A DNA stretch of 42,895 nucleotides from Micromonospora haikouensis. GTDB lineage: Bacteria; Actinomycetota; Actinomycetes; Mycobacteriales; Micromonosporaceae. Location of the stretch: the NCBI RefSeq assembly GCF_900091595.1, contig NZ_FMCW01000043.1, forward strand, positions 1 through 42,895, given 5' to 3'. This document shows, one piece after another, positions 7,398 through 15,629 of this stretch. The stretch's first letter is position 1, and the number at the start of each line of letters is the position of its first letter. Under the pieces are notes generated by a model that did not search any database, had not been told where the DNA came from, and saw nothing but the letters and a program-made list of their open reading frames with translations. The position numbers and the translations under genes were made by a program.

Positions 7398-8495
7398 ATG
7401 CCGAATCTCGCCTGGTACAGCCACGAGGTCTGCTTCTGGCACGACCCCGGCCAGGGGTCGGGCTACCTGCCGGTCGGCCCGGGCATCGAACCCCTGCGCC
7501 AGTTCGCCGTCGACCCCGACCTGCGCCGCGCCGAGGGACTGGTGCGGATGGCCGGGGTGCTGGACCACTACACCCAGGTCACCCCCGCGCCGGCCGGCGA
7601 CGACGCCCTGCTGCTCGTGCACACCCGCGAGCACGTCGACCGCGTCGAGGCGGCCTCCGCGCTCGGTGCCGGCGACGCCGGGGTGTACGCGCACGTCAAC
7701 CACCACAGCGCCCACGCCGCCCGGGTGGCCGTGGGCGCCTGCGTGCAGGCCACCGAAGCCGTGCTCGACGGGCGGCACGACCGGGCGTACTGCCTCGTCC
7801 GGCCGCCCGGGCACCACGCCGAGCCCGACCGGGCGATGGCCCTCTGCCTCTACAACAACGTGGCGATCGCCGCGCGGGCGGCCCAGCGGCACGGCGTACG
7901 CCGGGTGCTGGTGCTCGACTGGGACGTGCACCACGGCAACGGGATCCAGCGCACCTTCTACACCGACCCGGACGTCCTCTACGTCTCGATCCACCAGGAG
8001 GGGCTGTTCCCGCCCGCCTCGGGCCTGGTCACCGAGACGGGGGAGGGCGCCGGGGCGGGGCGCACCCTCAACGTGCCGCTGCCGGCCGGCTCGGGGCACG
8101 AGGCGTACCTGGCGGCGCTGACCCGGCTGGTCGAGCCGGCGGCCCGCGCCTTCGGCCCGGAGCTGATCCTCGTGGCGGCCGGCCTCGACGCGGGCGGCCA
8201 CGACCCGATGGGCCGGATGATGTGCACCAGCCGGACCTTCCACGCCATGACGGCCCGGATGTGCGCCCTCGCCGACGAGCTGACCGGCGGGCGGATCGTC
8301 CTGGCCCACGAGGGCGGCTACTCGGCGTGGTACCAGCCGACCCTGGTGCTGGCCGTCGCGTCGGCGCTCGCGGGCCTGCCGGAGCCGCCCGATCCCTTCC
8401 TGCACTCGCTGGAGCACCTGCCGGGGCAGCGCCTGCGACCGCACCAGAACCGCGTGCTCGCCCACCTCGAAGCCCACCATCCGCTGCTGGCGTGA
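7398..8495 (+). CDS. Histone-deacetylase-like zinc amidohydrolase
   Basis: A 365-residue member of the arginase/deacetylase superfamily, which includes histone deacetylases, acetoin-utilisation proteins and acetylpolyamine amidohydrolases. Landmarks are the RPPGHHAE active-site histidines (139 and 140), LDWDVHHGNG with zinc ligands Asp176 and His178, the third ligand Asp264 in GLDAGGHDPMG, and the transition-state Tyr308 in GGYS. All catalytic residues are present. The ATG at 7398 is chosen because AAGGA lies about 8 bases upstream; an in-frame TTG at 7371 is weaker. In this cluster it could remove an N-acyl group from the amino group installed by the alpha-oxoamine synthase, for example to unmask a protected intermediate (inference). 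The substrate is not known, and a role outside the pathway cannot be excluded. Confidence 0.9.
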   Translation: MPNLAWYSHEVCFWHDPGQGSGYLPVGPGIEPLRQFAVDPDLRRAEGLVRMAGVLDHYTQVTPAPAGDDALLLVHTREHVDRVEAASALGAGDAGVYAHVNHHSAHAARVAVGACVQATEAVLDGRHDRAYCLVRPPGHHAEPDRAMALCLYNNVAIAARAAQRHGVRRVLVLDWDVHHGNGIQRTFYTDPDVLYVSIHQEGLFPPASGLVTETGEGAGAGRTLNVPLPAGSGHEAYLAALTRLVEPAARAFGPELILVAAGLDAGGHDPMGRMMCTSRTFHAMTARMCALADELTGGRIVLAHEGGYSAWYQPTLVLAVASALAGLPEPPDPFLHSLEHLPGQRLRPHQNRVLAHLEAHHPLLA

Positions 8496-8503
8496 GGACG
8501 ACG

Positions 8504-9523
8504 ATGAACCCCTGGTTGCTGAAGGTGGGCGGCGGCGCACGACCGGCCGCCGCAGCCGGGCCGGACGCCCCGTGGGCGCGGCTGGTGGCGCTGCCGCACG
8601 CCGGCGGCTGGCCCTCGGCGTTCCGGTCCTGGACGCGGGTCGTCCCCGCCGGGGTCGAGTTCCTGGTCGCCCAGCTGCCCGGCCGGGGCCTGCGCGCCGC
8701 CGAGCCGCTGCTGCGGCGGGTCGAGCCGCTCGTCGACGGCCTTGCCCGGGCGCTCGCCGAGCGGGACCCCCTGCCGTACGCGATCGTCGGGCACAGCTTC
8801 GGCAGCGTGCTCGGCTACGAGCTGACCCGGGCGATGGAGCGGGCGGGACTGCCGCCGCGGCACCTCGTCGTGTCGGCCCGGCAGCCGCCCTGCTTCCCCA
8901 GCGAGCCGCCGTACGGGCACCGGCGCACCGACGCCGAAATGCTGGAACACCTCGTGGACATCGGCGGCATCGCCCCCGACCTGCTGCACCGGGCGGACCT
9001 GGTGCGACCCGCGCTGGCCGCGATCCGCGCCGACCTGGAGGCCATGGAGACCTACGAGCGGCCGGCCACCGGCACCGGCGTGCCGATCCTGTCGTTGGGC
9101 GCGGCGGACGACCCGATCGTCGTCGCCGACCGGCTGCACCTGTGGTCGCTGGAGACGACGGGGCCCTTCGCCCGCCGGTTGTTCACCGGCGGCCACTTCT
9201 ACCTGTACGAGCCATACGTCGCCGAGGCGGTGGTCACGCACCTGACGACCCACTGTTTCCCCCGTCCGGCGACACATGAAGAAAGGATCCACATTGAGCA
9301 CCACGATCGAACCGCAGCACCGGGCGGGCCCCCGGGAATGGCTCGGCCTGGCAGTGCTGGCGCTGCCGACGCTCCTGCTCTCCATCGACATGAGCGTCCT
9401 GCACCTCGCGGTGCCGCACATCAGCGAGAGCCTGTTGCCCAGCGCCCCGCAGATGCTGTGGATCATCGACATCTACGGCTTCATGATCGCCGGGTTCCTG
9501 GTCACCATGGGGACCCTCGGTGA
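8504..9523 (+). CDS. Type II thioesterase; C-terminus read through by a probable one-base indel
   Basis: An alpha/beta-hydrolase of the stand-alone thioesterase family that removes stalled acyl groups from PKS carriers. The start ATG is 9 bases after the deacetylase stop. LVALPHAGG at about 30, GHSFGS with Ser98, an acidic residue near 203 (GAADDP) and GGHFYLYE with His231 give a full triad. The domain ends near residue 255, the usual family length. The frame then stays open to 9523, giving 339 residues with a low-complexity tail that is out of frame over the transporter gene. Adding one base in the C5 run at 9259-9263 would give the ending FPPSGDT and a TGA at 9277-9279, making the usual ATGA overlap with an ATG at 9276. 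A sequencing or assembly error, or a real recent frameshift, is more likely than a true 230-base overlap. Confidence 0.88.
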   Translation: MNPWLLKVGGGARPAAAAGPDAPWARLVALPHAGGWPSAFRSWTRVVPAGVEFLVAQLPGRGLRAAEPLLRRVEPLVDGLARALAERDPLPYAIVGHSFGSVLGYELTRAMERAGLPPRHLVVSARQPPCFPSEPPYGHRRTDAEMLEHLVDIGGIAPDLLHRADLVRPALAAIRADLEAMETYERPATGTGVPILSLGAADDPIVVADRLHLWSLETTGPFARRLFTGGHFYLYEPYVAEAVVTHLTTHCFPRPATHEERIHIEHHDRTAAPGGPPGMARPGSAGAADAPALHRHERPAPRGAAHQREPVAQRPADAVDHRHLRLHDRRVPGHHGDPR

Positions 9524-10841
9524 CCGGATCGGCCGGCGGCGGCTGCTGCTGATCGGCGCCGCCGCGTTCGGCGTGGCCTCCGTGGTCGCCGCGTACGCCG
9601 ACACGCCGGCCATGCTGATCGCCTCGCGCGCCGCCCTGGGCGTCGCCGGGGCCACCCTGATGCCCTCCACCCTCGCGCTGATCAGCAACATGTTCCAGGA
9701 CGCGCGCCAGCGGGGCGTCGCCATCGCGGTCTGGGTCACCATGTTCTCCGTCGGCATCGCGCTCGGCCCCGTCGTCGGGGGCGCGCTGCTGGAGTACTTC
9801 TGGTGGGGCTCGGTGTTCCTGCTCAACGTGCCGATCATGGCCGTGCTGCTGGTGGCCGGGCCGCGGCTGCTGCCGGAGTACCGGGACGCCGACGCCGGCC
9901 GGCTCGACCTGGCCAGCGTGGCGCTGTCCCTGGCCGCGATCCTGCCGATCATCTACGGCCTGAAGGAGCTGGCCAAGGAGGACGCGGGCCCGCTGCCGCT
10001 GCTCGCCGTCGTCGCCGGCCTGGTCGTCGGGGTGTTCTTCGTCCGCCGGCAGCGTGCCCTGGCCAGCCCGTTGATCGACCTGCGGCTGTTCCGCAACCGC
10101 CCGCTGGCCACGGCCCTCGTGGCGATGCTGTTCAGCATGCTCATCGCCGGCGGGACGTACCTGTTCGTGACGCAGTACCTGCAACTCGTCGTCGGGCTCT
10201 CGCCGCTGCGGGCCGGGCTCTGGCTGCTGCCGGCGGCGCTCGCGTTGATCGTCACGTCCATGCTGTCGCCGGTGCTGGCGGGGAAGATCGCGCCGGCCCG
10301 GGTGGTGGCCGCCGGCCTGGCGGTCTCGGCGGTCGGGCACCTGATGCTCGCCCTGCTCGACAGCCAGGGCGGCCTCACCCAGCTGGTGGTCGGCTTCCTG
10401 CTCGTCTACGCCGGTGGCGGCCCGCTCATCGCGTTGGGCACCGACATCGTCGTCGGGTCGGCGCCCCCCGAGCAGGCGGGCTCCGCCTCCGCCGTGTCGG
10501 AGACCAGCACCGAGCTGGGCATGGCGCTCGGCGTCGCCATCCTGGGCAGCGTCGGCGCGATCGTCTACCGCAGTCAGTTCACCGCCCCCGAGGGCTCGGC
10601 CGCGGGCGACACCCTCGCCGCGGCCGTCGCCGCGGCGCAGCAGCTGCCCGGCGACGCGGGCGCGGCGCTGCTGGCCGCCGCCCGGGACGCCTTCACCGGC
10701 GGCCTCAACCTCGTCGGGGCGATCAGCACCGTGATCACGGTCCTGCTCGCGGTGGCGGTGCTGACCATGGTCCGCGACCGCCCGGCCGGCGACGCCGAGG
10801 CCGGCGCGGACGACGCCGTGCCGGCGCAGGCGGCCTCCTGA
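9294..10841 (+). CDS. DHA2-family (14-TM) MFS efflux transporter
   Basis: A multidrug exporter of the EmrB/QacA type, about 515 residues. The first helix carries the family-typical LALPTLLLSIDMSVLHLAVP. GTLGDRIGRRRLLLIG is motif A after TM2. Roughly 14 hydrophobic segments follow, ending in a short charged tail. It probably uses proton-motive force to expel a drug or the cluster product. TTG at 9294 is preferred because AAAGGA lies 6 bases before it; an ATG at 9276 in the same frame has no ribosome site but would overlap a corrected thioesterase stop. It is the last gene of the biosynthetic operon, and a strong hairpin follows the stop. Export of the pathway's own product is inferred from position only. 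Confidence 0.93.
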   Translation: MSTTIEPQHRAGPREWLGLAVLALPTLLLSIDMSVLHLAVPHISESLLPSAPQMLWIIDIYGFMIAGFLVTMGTLGDRIGRRRLLLIGAAAFGVASVVAAYADTPAMLIASRAALGVAGATLMPSTLALISNMFQDARQRGVAIAVWVTMFSVGIALGPVVGGALLEYFWWGSVFLLNVPIMAVLLVAGPRLLPEYRDADAGRLDLASVALSLAAILPIIYGLKELAKEDAGPLPLLAVVAGLVVGVFFVRRQRALASPLIDLRLFRNRPLATALVAMLFSMLIAGGTYLFVTQYLQLVVGLSPLRAGLWLLPAALALIVTSMLSPVLAGKIAPARVVAAGLAVSAVGHLMLALLDSQGGLTQLVVGFLLVYAGGGPLIALGTDIVVGSAPPEQAGSASAVSETSTELGMALGVAILGSVGAIVYRSQFTAPEGSAAGDTLAAAVAAAQQLPGDAGAALLAAARDAFTGGLNLVGAISTVITVLLAVAVLTMVRDRPAGDAEAGADDAVPAQAAS

Positions 10842-10847
10842 CGGCCG

Positions 10848-10881
10848 GCCGTCCCGGCGGGTCACCGCCCGCCGGGACGGC
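10848..10881. terminator. Bidirectional terminator between convergent genes
   Basis: A perfect 14-bp stem (GCCGTCCCGGCGGG and its complement) with a 6-base loop lies 7 bases after the transporter stop. It also touches the last base of the convergent hydrolase gene. It closes the biosynthetic cluster on this side. Confidence 0.75.
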
Positions 10882-11828
10882 TACCGCCCGGTGACGGCCG
10901 GCTCGGCGGGTGACGGGTCGGCCTGCGGGAGGCGGAACGGCACGGGGTCGGTGAGTTCACCGACGAACGCGCCGTCGACCCGGTCGAGGAAGCCGATGAG
11001 CGCCCACCCCCGGTCGCCGTCGGGGACCAGGCGGGGCGCATAAAGGTGCGGGTGTGGGACGGGGCGCGCGGCGGCCACGTCCCAGGGGCCGCGCACGCTC
11101 GGCGCGTCCGCCACCCAGATCCGGTGGTCGCGCAGGCGCGGGTCCGCGACGGCGTTGGTGCAGAACAGCAGGAGGGGCCGGCCGTCGACGACGGCGACCT
11201 GCGGCACCTCCAGGTGGCCAAAGCCGGCGGGCGCGGACAGCGGCGGCCGGACGGTCCAGGTGACCAGGTCGGGTGAGGTGGCGTGCCCGATGACGCCCCG
11301 CCCGCCGGCCGGGCCCCGGTTGGCGCGCGCGGTGACGAGCATGTGCCAGCCGTCGCCGTCGGGGTCGGCGAAGACCCAGGGGTCGCGCCAGGCCTGCTCG
11401 TACCACGCGTCCCGGTCGAGCAGCTCGTACCAGGTCGGGTCGGCCTCCACGAGGGGGCCGTCGCCGTGCCGGTGCCAGGTGGTCAGGTCGTCGGAGACGG
11501 CCAGCCCGACGCGCTGGACGAGGCCGCCCTCGGCGCGTCCGACGCCGGTGTAGAACAGGTGCCACCGCCCGTCGGGGCCGCGGACGGTGCAGCCGGTCCA
11601 GGTGGCCAGGTCGTCCCAGGCGGGCGCGTCGGCGGGCACGAGCGCGTCGGGGAGCAGGGTCCAGGAGCGCAGGTCGGTGGAGACGGCGTGCCCGATCGAC
11701 GCCCGGTGGTGGCGGCGCTCGGGGTCGTGCAGGGCCCGGGAGGCGCGCAGGAAGAACACGTGCCACCGGCCGTCGTCGTCCTGGACGTACCAGCTGTCCC
11801 ACACCCAGTGGTCCGGCAATCGCAGCAT
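10881..11828 (-). CDS. GH32/68/43-like beta-propeller glycoside hydrolase
   Basis: A 315-residue cytoplasmic protein with the pattern of five-bladed beta-propeller glycosidases acting on sucrose, fructans or related sugars. VWDSWYVQD near the N-terminus fits the nucleophile Asp. WRDPWVFADPDG in the middle fits the transition-state Asp (RDP motif). LEVPQVAVVDG fits the acid/base Glu. Repeated short blades such as STDLRSWT and SDDLTTWH are seen. There is no signal peptide, so it should act on an imported sugar. ATG at 11828 is chosen over a TTG at 11861 because the latter would place the start in the operator at 11844-11859. It is read toward the biosynthetic cluster, next to a LacI regulator and a sugar importer. 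The exact GH family and substrate are uncertain. Confidence 0.8.
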   Translation of the reverse strand: MLRLPDHWVWDSWYVQDDDGRWHVFFLRASRALHDPERRHHRASIGHAVSTDLRSWTLLPDALVPADAPAWDDLATWTGCTVRGPDGRWHLFYTGVGRAEGGLVQRVGLAVSDDLTTWHRHGDGPLVEADPTWYELLDRDAWYEQAWRDPWVFADPDGDGWHMLVTARANRGPAGGRGVIGHATSPDLVTWTVRPPLSAPAGFGHLEVPQVAVVDGRPLLLFCTNAVADPRLRDHRIWVADAPSVRGPWDVAAARPVPHPHLYAPRLVPDGDRGWALIGFLDRVDGAFVGELTDPVPFRLPQADPSPAEPAVTGR

Positions 11829-11843
11829 GGCCGGCAACCTATC

Positions 11844-11859
11844 AGTGAATCGGTTTAGC
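11844..11859. promoter_or_regulatory. Probable LacI-family operator (degenerate copy) before the hydrolase
   Basis: AGTGAA-TCGG-TTTAGC lies 16 bases upstream of the hydrolase ATG. Its right half is identical to the palindrome at 13123-13138 and its left half is degenerate. Same spacing and a common regulator gene next door suggest co-regulation. Confidence 0.55.
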
Positions 11860-11894
11860 AACCACCTCGGCCGGCGGTGGCGGCGCTCACCGGT

Positions 11895-12950
11895 CTACGC
11901 CGGGGCCCGCCTCGGCGCGGGGACGCCGGCGGCCGGCGCGGCGACGGACCGGCGGCGGCGCAGCGGCATGGGGACGTACGACGGCCCGGCGTCGCCCCCG
12001 TCGAGCACGAGCTCCACGGCGCGACGGCCCATCCGCTCGTGCGGCAGGGCGGCGGTGGTGAGGCCGGGGCGCAGCCAGGCGGCGATGGGATCGTCGTCGA
12101 ACGAGACGACGGAGATGTCCTCGGGGATGGCCAGGCCGGCCTCGCCGAGGGCCTGGTACGCCCCGAAGGCCAGCCGGTCGTTCATGCAGACGACCGCCGT
12201 CGGCCGGGGCGAGCGGGACAGCAGGTTGCGCATGGCGGCATACCCGTGCTCCGGCAGCCACTCCGCGCAGAAGCACTCGGCGAGCAGTCCGACGTCGGCC
12301 GCGGCGAGGGTGGCGCGGATCCCGCGCAGGCGGGCCGGCGCGGCGATGGAGACCTCGGGATCGCCCTCCTTGAGGCGGTTGCGGCCGATCAACGCGATGC
12401 GGTCGCGGTGGCCGTGCGCGAGCAGGGCCTCGACGAGGGCGACGGCCGCCTGCTCGTCGTCGGGTAGCACGCAGGGCCGCTCGTCGGGGCTGACGGCGTT
12501 GAGCAGCACCACCGGGCCGCCGAGGATGGCGGGGGGCACCGTGAGCCGGCGGGTGGCCATCGCCGCGTAGACGACGCCGTCGACCTGGCGGTCGAGCATC
12601 GCCTCGATGGCGTACCGCTCGAACGCCGCGTCGCCCTGGGTCTCGGTGATCAGCAGCACGTGGTCCCGTTCCCGGGCGGCGTCCAGCGCGCCCCGGATCA
12701 GGTCACCGGCGAACCGGGTGGTGGCGACGATGTCGGAGACGAACGCGATGGTGGCCGTCTTGCGGGTGCGCAGGCTGCGCGCGGCCATGTTGGGCCGGTA
12801 CCCGAGCTCCTCGGCGGCGGCGAAGACGCGTTGGTGGGCCTCCGCGGACAGCCGGGTCCCCTCCCGCCCGTTGAGCACCATCGAGGCGGCCGTCTTCGAC
12901 AGTCCGGCCAGCCGCGCGACATCGGCCAGGGTTGCTCTGTTGCGGCCCAT
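11895..12950 (-). CDS. LacI-family transcriptional repressor
   Basis: A 351-residue regulator. Residues 4-27 form the N-terminal helix-turn-helix (ATLADVARLAGLSKTAASMV), followed by the hinge region (YRPNMAARSLRTRKT). The rest is a periplasmic-binding-protein-like sugar sensor with IAFVSDI, VDGVVYAAM and ISVVSFDDDPIAAWLRPGLT. The start ATG has GGAGGA just upstream. It lies between the hydrolase (same strand) and the divergent sugar importer. It probably represses both and is released by a sugar or sugar phosphate from the imported substrate (inference). The best operator candidate is at 13123-13138, with a second at 11844-11859. The inducer cannot be read from the sequence. Confidence 0.92.
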   Translation of the reverse strand: MGRNRATLADVARLAGLSKTAASMVLNGREGTRLSAEAHQRVFAAAEELGYRPNMAARSLRTRKTATIAFVSDIVATTRFAGDLIRGALDAARERDHVLLITETQGDAAFERYAIEAMLDRQVDGVVYAAMATRRLTVPPAILGGPVVLLNAVSPDERPCVLPDDEQAAVALVEALLAHGHRDRIALIGRNRLKEGDPEVSIAAPARLRGIRATLAAADVGLLAECFCAEWLPEHGYAAMRNLLSRSPRPTAVVCMNDRLAFGAYQALGEAGLAIPEDISVVSFDDDPIAAWLRPGLTTAALPHERMGRRAVELVLDGGDAGPSYVPMPLRRRRSVAAPAAGVPAPRRAPA

Positions 12951-13090
12951 GACTCCTCCGAATCACCGCGGCGCGTCCGGCGCCGCCCCGTCACATCATC
13001 ATGCGCGGGTCACGAGGGCCACCCCGGTGGGTGGGTGACGGGCCGCGGGACGTGTGAACCAGCCGTTTCCGAGTCGTTGCGAACTCGTCC

Positions 13091-13120
13091 TTGACAGGTT
13101 CGGAGCGCCGCGCGCATGCT
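13091..13120 (+). promoter_or_regulatory. Promoter of the sugar ABC importer
   Basis: TTGACA at 13091-13096 and CATGCT at 13115-13120 are separated by 18 bases. The palindromic operator starts 3 bases later, over the expected transcription start. The leader to the first gene is then about 185 bases. The rest of the 12951-13311 gap shows no gene. Confidence 0.6.
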
Positions 13121-13122
13121 CT

Positions 13123-13138
13123 GCTAAATCATTTTAGC
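13123..13138. promoter_or_regulatory. LacI-family operator, perfect palindrome
   Basis: GCTAAA-TCAT-TTTAGC is a perfect 6-4-6 inverted repeat directly downstream of the -10 element. An A/T-rich palindrome in such GC-rich DNA stands out. It is the expected binding site for the adjacent LacI-type repressor. Confidence 0.7.
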
Positions 13139-13311
13139 TGCGCCGTTCGGTCGTGCGGAAGGGCACCTCGACCCTCCCCGTGATCATGTCGACCGGCTCG
13201 GTCGCGACCCGCAGGGCGGGCCGCCCGGTCCCGGCACGAACACGGTCGGGGCCGGTGCGCGCCGGCCCGCCGGGCGGCGTGACGCGGCGTTGAAATCAAG
13301 GAGTGGTTGAC

Positions 13312-14673
13312 GTGCCGGATTTCTCGACCAGGTTCTCGCGGCGCGGCCTGGCACTGCTGGTGCCGGCCCTGGCCGCCGGCCTGGTGATCAGCGCGTGTAG
13401 CGCACCAGGGTCGGACCAGCCGTCGTCGACCGGGTCCGACGCACCCGTCAGCACCGAACTCGGCACCGGGCCGATCACCCTGGAGCTGTACGCGGAGACC
13501 GGCTTCCCGCTGGTCAAGGCGCTGGCCGACGAGTTCACCAAGCAGCACCCGAACGTGAAGTTCAACATCCGCGAGGACCAGTTCACGGTGATCACGGAGA
13601 ACGCGCCCCGGGTGCTCGCCTCGGACAACGCGCCCGACATCATCCGCCTGCCCACCATGGTCGACCTGGTCAAGGACGACCTGCTGAAGAACCTCGACCC
13701 CTACGTCGCGGCCTACGGCTGGGACAAGTTCCCCGCCTCGCAGCTCGTCCAGCTCCGGCTGGCCGACGGCGGCAAGGTGCGCGGCTCGGGCTCGCTCTAC
13801 GGGCTGGGCCTCGGCTACAGCGTGACCGGGGTGTTCTACAACAAGAAGCTGGCCCAGCAGGTCGGCATGACCGAGCCCCCGGCCACCGTCGCCGAGTTCG
13901 AGGAGCTGCTGGCCAAGGCCAAGGCCGCCGGCGTGCAGCCGATCGTGCAGTTCAACAAGAACACCGCGGGCATCAACTTCCCGCACCAGGCGCTGCAGAA
14001 CCAGTTCGGCGACCCGGCCCAGATCGCGGACTGGATCTTCCAGAAGCCCGGTGCCACCTTCGACACCCCCGCCGCGCTGAAGGCCACCGAGACCATCCAG
14101 CGGTGGGCCAAGGCCGGCTACTTCACCAAGGACGCCAACGCCCTGGACTACGCCACCATGGTCGGCGACTTCACCAAGGGCGGCGGCCTGTTCATGTTCA
14201 ACGGCGACTGGGAGTCGGGCAACCTCGACAAGAACATGGCCGGCAACGCGGGCTTCTTCCTGTTCCCGACCGAGGCCGCCGGCGGCAAGCACGTCGCGAT
14301 GTCCGCGCCGAACACCTTCGGCATCGGTGCCCGGGCCAAGAACCCGGACGCCGCCGCGTACTTCCTGAACTGGGCGCACACCGACGCCAAGGCCCGGGAG
14401 ATCTCCGTGAAGGTCGGCGGGTCCAGCCCCGGCGGTCCCGCCGAGCTGTCCCTGCCGCCCGTCACCGAGGGCACCGTGCTGGCCGAGACGCTCAAGGCGT
14501 CGCAGCAGCTCGGCGCGGAGAACGGCGCGGTCGACTTCACCGCGAACGCCACCGGCGGCATCTTCGCCGCGGCGATCACCCCCGAGCTGCAGAAGCTGAT
14601 CGCCGGGCAGCAGACCCCCGAGGGGTACGTGAAGGCGGTCCAGGCCGAGTACGAGAAGGAACTGTCCCGATGA
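13312..14673 (+). CDS. Sugar ABC transporter substrate-binding lipoprotein (family 1)
   Basis: A 453-residue extracytoplasmic sugar-binding protein. The N-terminus has Arg-rich residues, a hydrophobic stretch and the lipobox ISAC, so it is lipid-anchored outside the membrane. The mature part has family 1 features: LADEFTKQHPNVKFNIRE, DNAPDIIRLP, and GLFMFNGDWESG near the ligand cleft. The GTG at 13312 is preferred because AAGGAG lies 8 bases upstream; a GTG at 13303 overlaps that site. It is the first gene of an operon with two permeases and an esterase, all with 4-base overlaps or gaps under 5 bases. No ATPase is encoded here; such importers usually borrow a shared MsiK-like ATPase in actinomycetes. 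The ligand is probably an oligosaccharide matching the nearby hydrolase. Confidence 0.93.
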   Translation: MPDFSTRFSRRGLALLVPALAAGLVISACSAPGSDQPSSTGSDAPVSTELGTGPITLELYAETGFPLVKALADEFTKQHPNVKFNIREDQFTVITENAPRVLASDNAPDIIRLPTMVDLVKDDLLKNLDPYVAAYGWDKFPASQLVQLRLADGGKVRGSGSLYGLGLGYSVTGVFYNKKLAQQVGMTEPPATVAEFEELLAKAKAAGVQPIVQFNKNTAGINFPHQALQNQFGDPAQIADWIFQKPGATFDTPAALKATETIQRWAKAGYFTKDANALDYATMVGDFTKGGGLFMFNGDWESGNLDKNMAGNAGFFLFPTEAAGGKHVAMSAPNTFGIGARAKNPDAAAYFLNWAHTDAKAREISVKVGGSSPGGPAELSLPPVTEGTVLAETLKASQQLGAENGAVDFTANATGGIFAAAITPELQKLIAGQQTPEGYVKAVQAEYEKELSR

Positions 14674-15629
14674 CCGCTGCCGTCGGCGGCACCGCCGCTG
14701 GTGTCCCGACCGGCGGCGCGGACCGGCAGTCACCCGTGCGGCCCCGCCGGAGGCGGCGGGGCCGCACGGCCGGGTGGCTCGGCTGGCTGTGGGTCCTGCC
14801 GGCCCTGCTCATGTACGGGTTCTTCGTGCTGCGTCCGCTGCTGCTCACGATGCAGTACTCGCTGTACCGCTGGAACGGCATCGGCCAGGCCGAGTGGGTC
14901 GGGCTGACCAACTACCTGACCGTGTTCACCGACAGCGACCTGCTGAAGATCATCGGGAACGCGTTCGTCCTGATCGTCTTCTTCAGCTTCGTCCCGGTCG
15001 CCCTCGGGCTGCTGGTCGCCAGCCTCGTGCGCCGGATGAGCGGCGGCCCGTTCGGCACCGTGGTGCGTACCGTGCTGTTCCTGCCGCAGGTGATCCCCCT
15101 CGTCGCGGCCGGCATCGCGTGGAGCTGGCTGCTGTCCACCGACGGCCTGGTCAACCAGGTGCTGCGGGCGGTCGGCCTGGGCGGGGTCACCCGGGCCTGG
15201 CTCGGCGAGTTCGACACGGCGCTGCCCGCGGTGGGCGTGATCGGCACCTGGGTGATGCTCGGCCTGTGCACGATCCTGCTCGTCACCGGCATGAGCAAGA
15301 TCGACCCGGCGCTGTACGAGGCGGCCCGCATCGACGGCGCCGGACCGGTGCGGGAGTTCTTCGCCGTCACCCTGCCGAGCCTGCGCCAGGAGGTCGGTGT
15401 CTGCCTGACCGTGACCATCATCGCCGCCCTGGCCAGCTTCGACATCGTCTACATCTCCACCAGCGGCGGCCCCGGCATCCAGACCACCGTGCCCGGCCTG
15501 GAGATCTACCGGCTCGCCTTCTCCCAGCGGCAGGTCGGGCTGGCCTCCGCGCTGTCGGTGGTGCTCATGGTGCTGGTGCTGGCCTGCGTGCTGCCGATCC
15601 AGCGGCTGACCCGGGAGGACAAGGCATGA
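14670..15629 (+). CDS. Sugar ABC transporter permease (MalF/LacF type)
   Basis: A 319-residue inner-membrane permease with a basic cytoplasmic N-terminus and about six transmembrane helices. The ATPase-contact loop EAARIDGAGPVREFF is present in the C-terminal half. The first helices contain VLPALLMYGFFVLRP, typical of MalF/UgpA-like subunits. The start ATG overlaps the binding-protein stop (ATGA), and its own stop overlaps the second permease. It forms the channel together with that protein. The closest functional class is the carbohydrate uptake transporter-1 family; specificity follows the binding protein and is not known. Confidence 0.94.
   Translation: MTAAVGGTAAGVPTGGADRQSPVRPRRRRRGRTAGWLGWLWVLPALLMYGFFVLRPLLLTMQYSLYRWNGIGQAEWVGLTNYLTVFTDSDLLKIIGNAFVLIVFFSFVPVALGLLVASLVRRMSGGPFGTVVRTVLFLPQVIPLVAAGIAWSWLLSTDGLVNQVLRAVGLGGVTRAWLGEFDTALPAVGVIGTWVMLGLCTILLVTGMSKIDPALYEAARIDGAGPVREFFAVTLPSLRQEVGVCLTVTIIAALASFDIVYISTSGGPGIQTTVPGLEIYRLAFSQRQVGLASALSVVLMVLVLACVLPIQRLTREDKA

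Noticed and set aside
2834..7399. 1521-codon open frame on the minus strand opposite the PKS
   Set aside because: Arg/Gly/Val-rich shadow of a high-GC gene; the plus strand has all domain motifs.
8222..8503. Upstream extension of the thioesterase frame
   Set aside because: It overlaps the deacetylase gene and has no domain; ATG at 8504 fits the thioesterase N-terminus.
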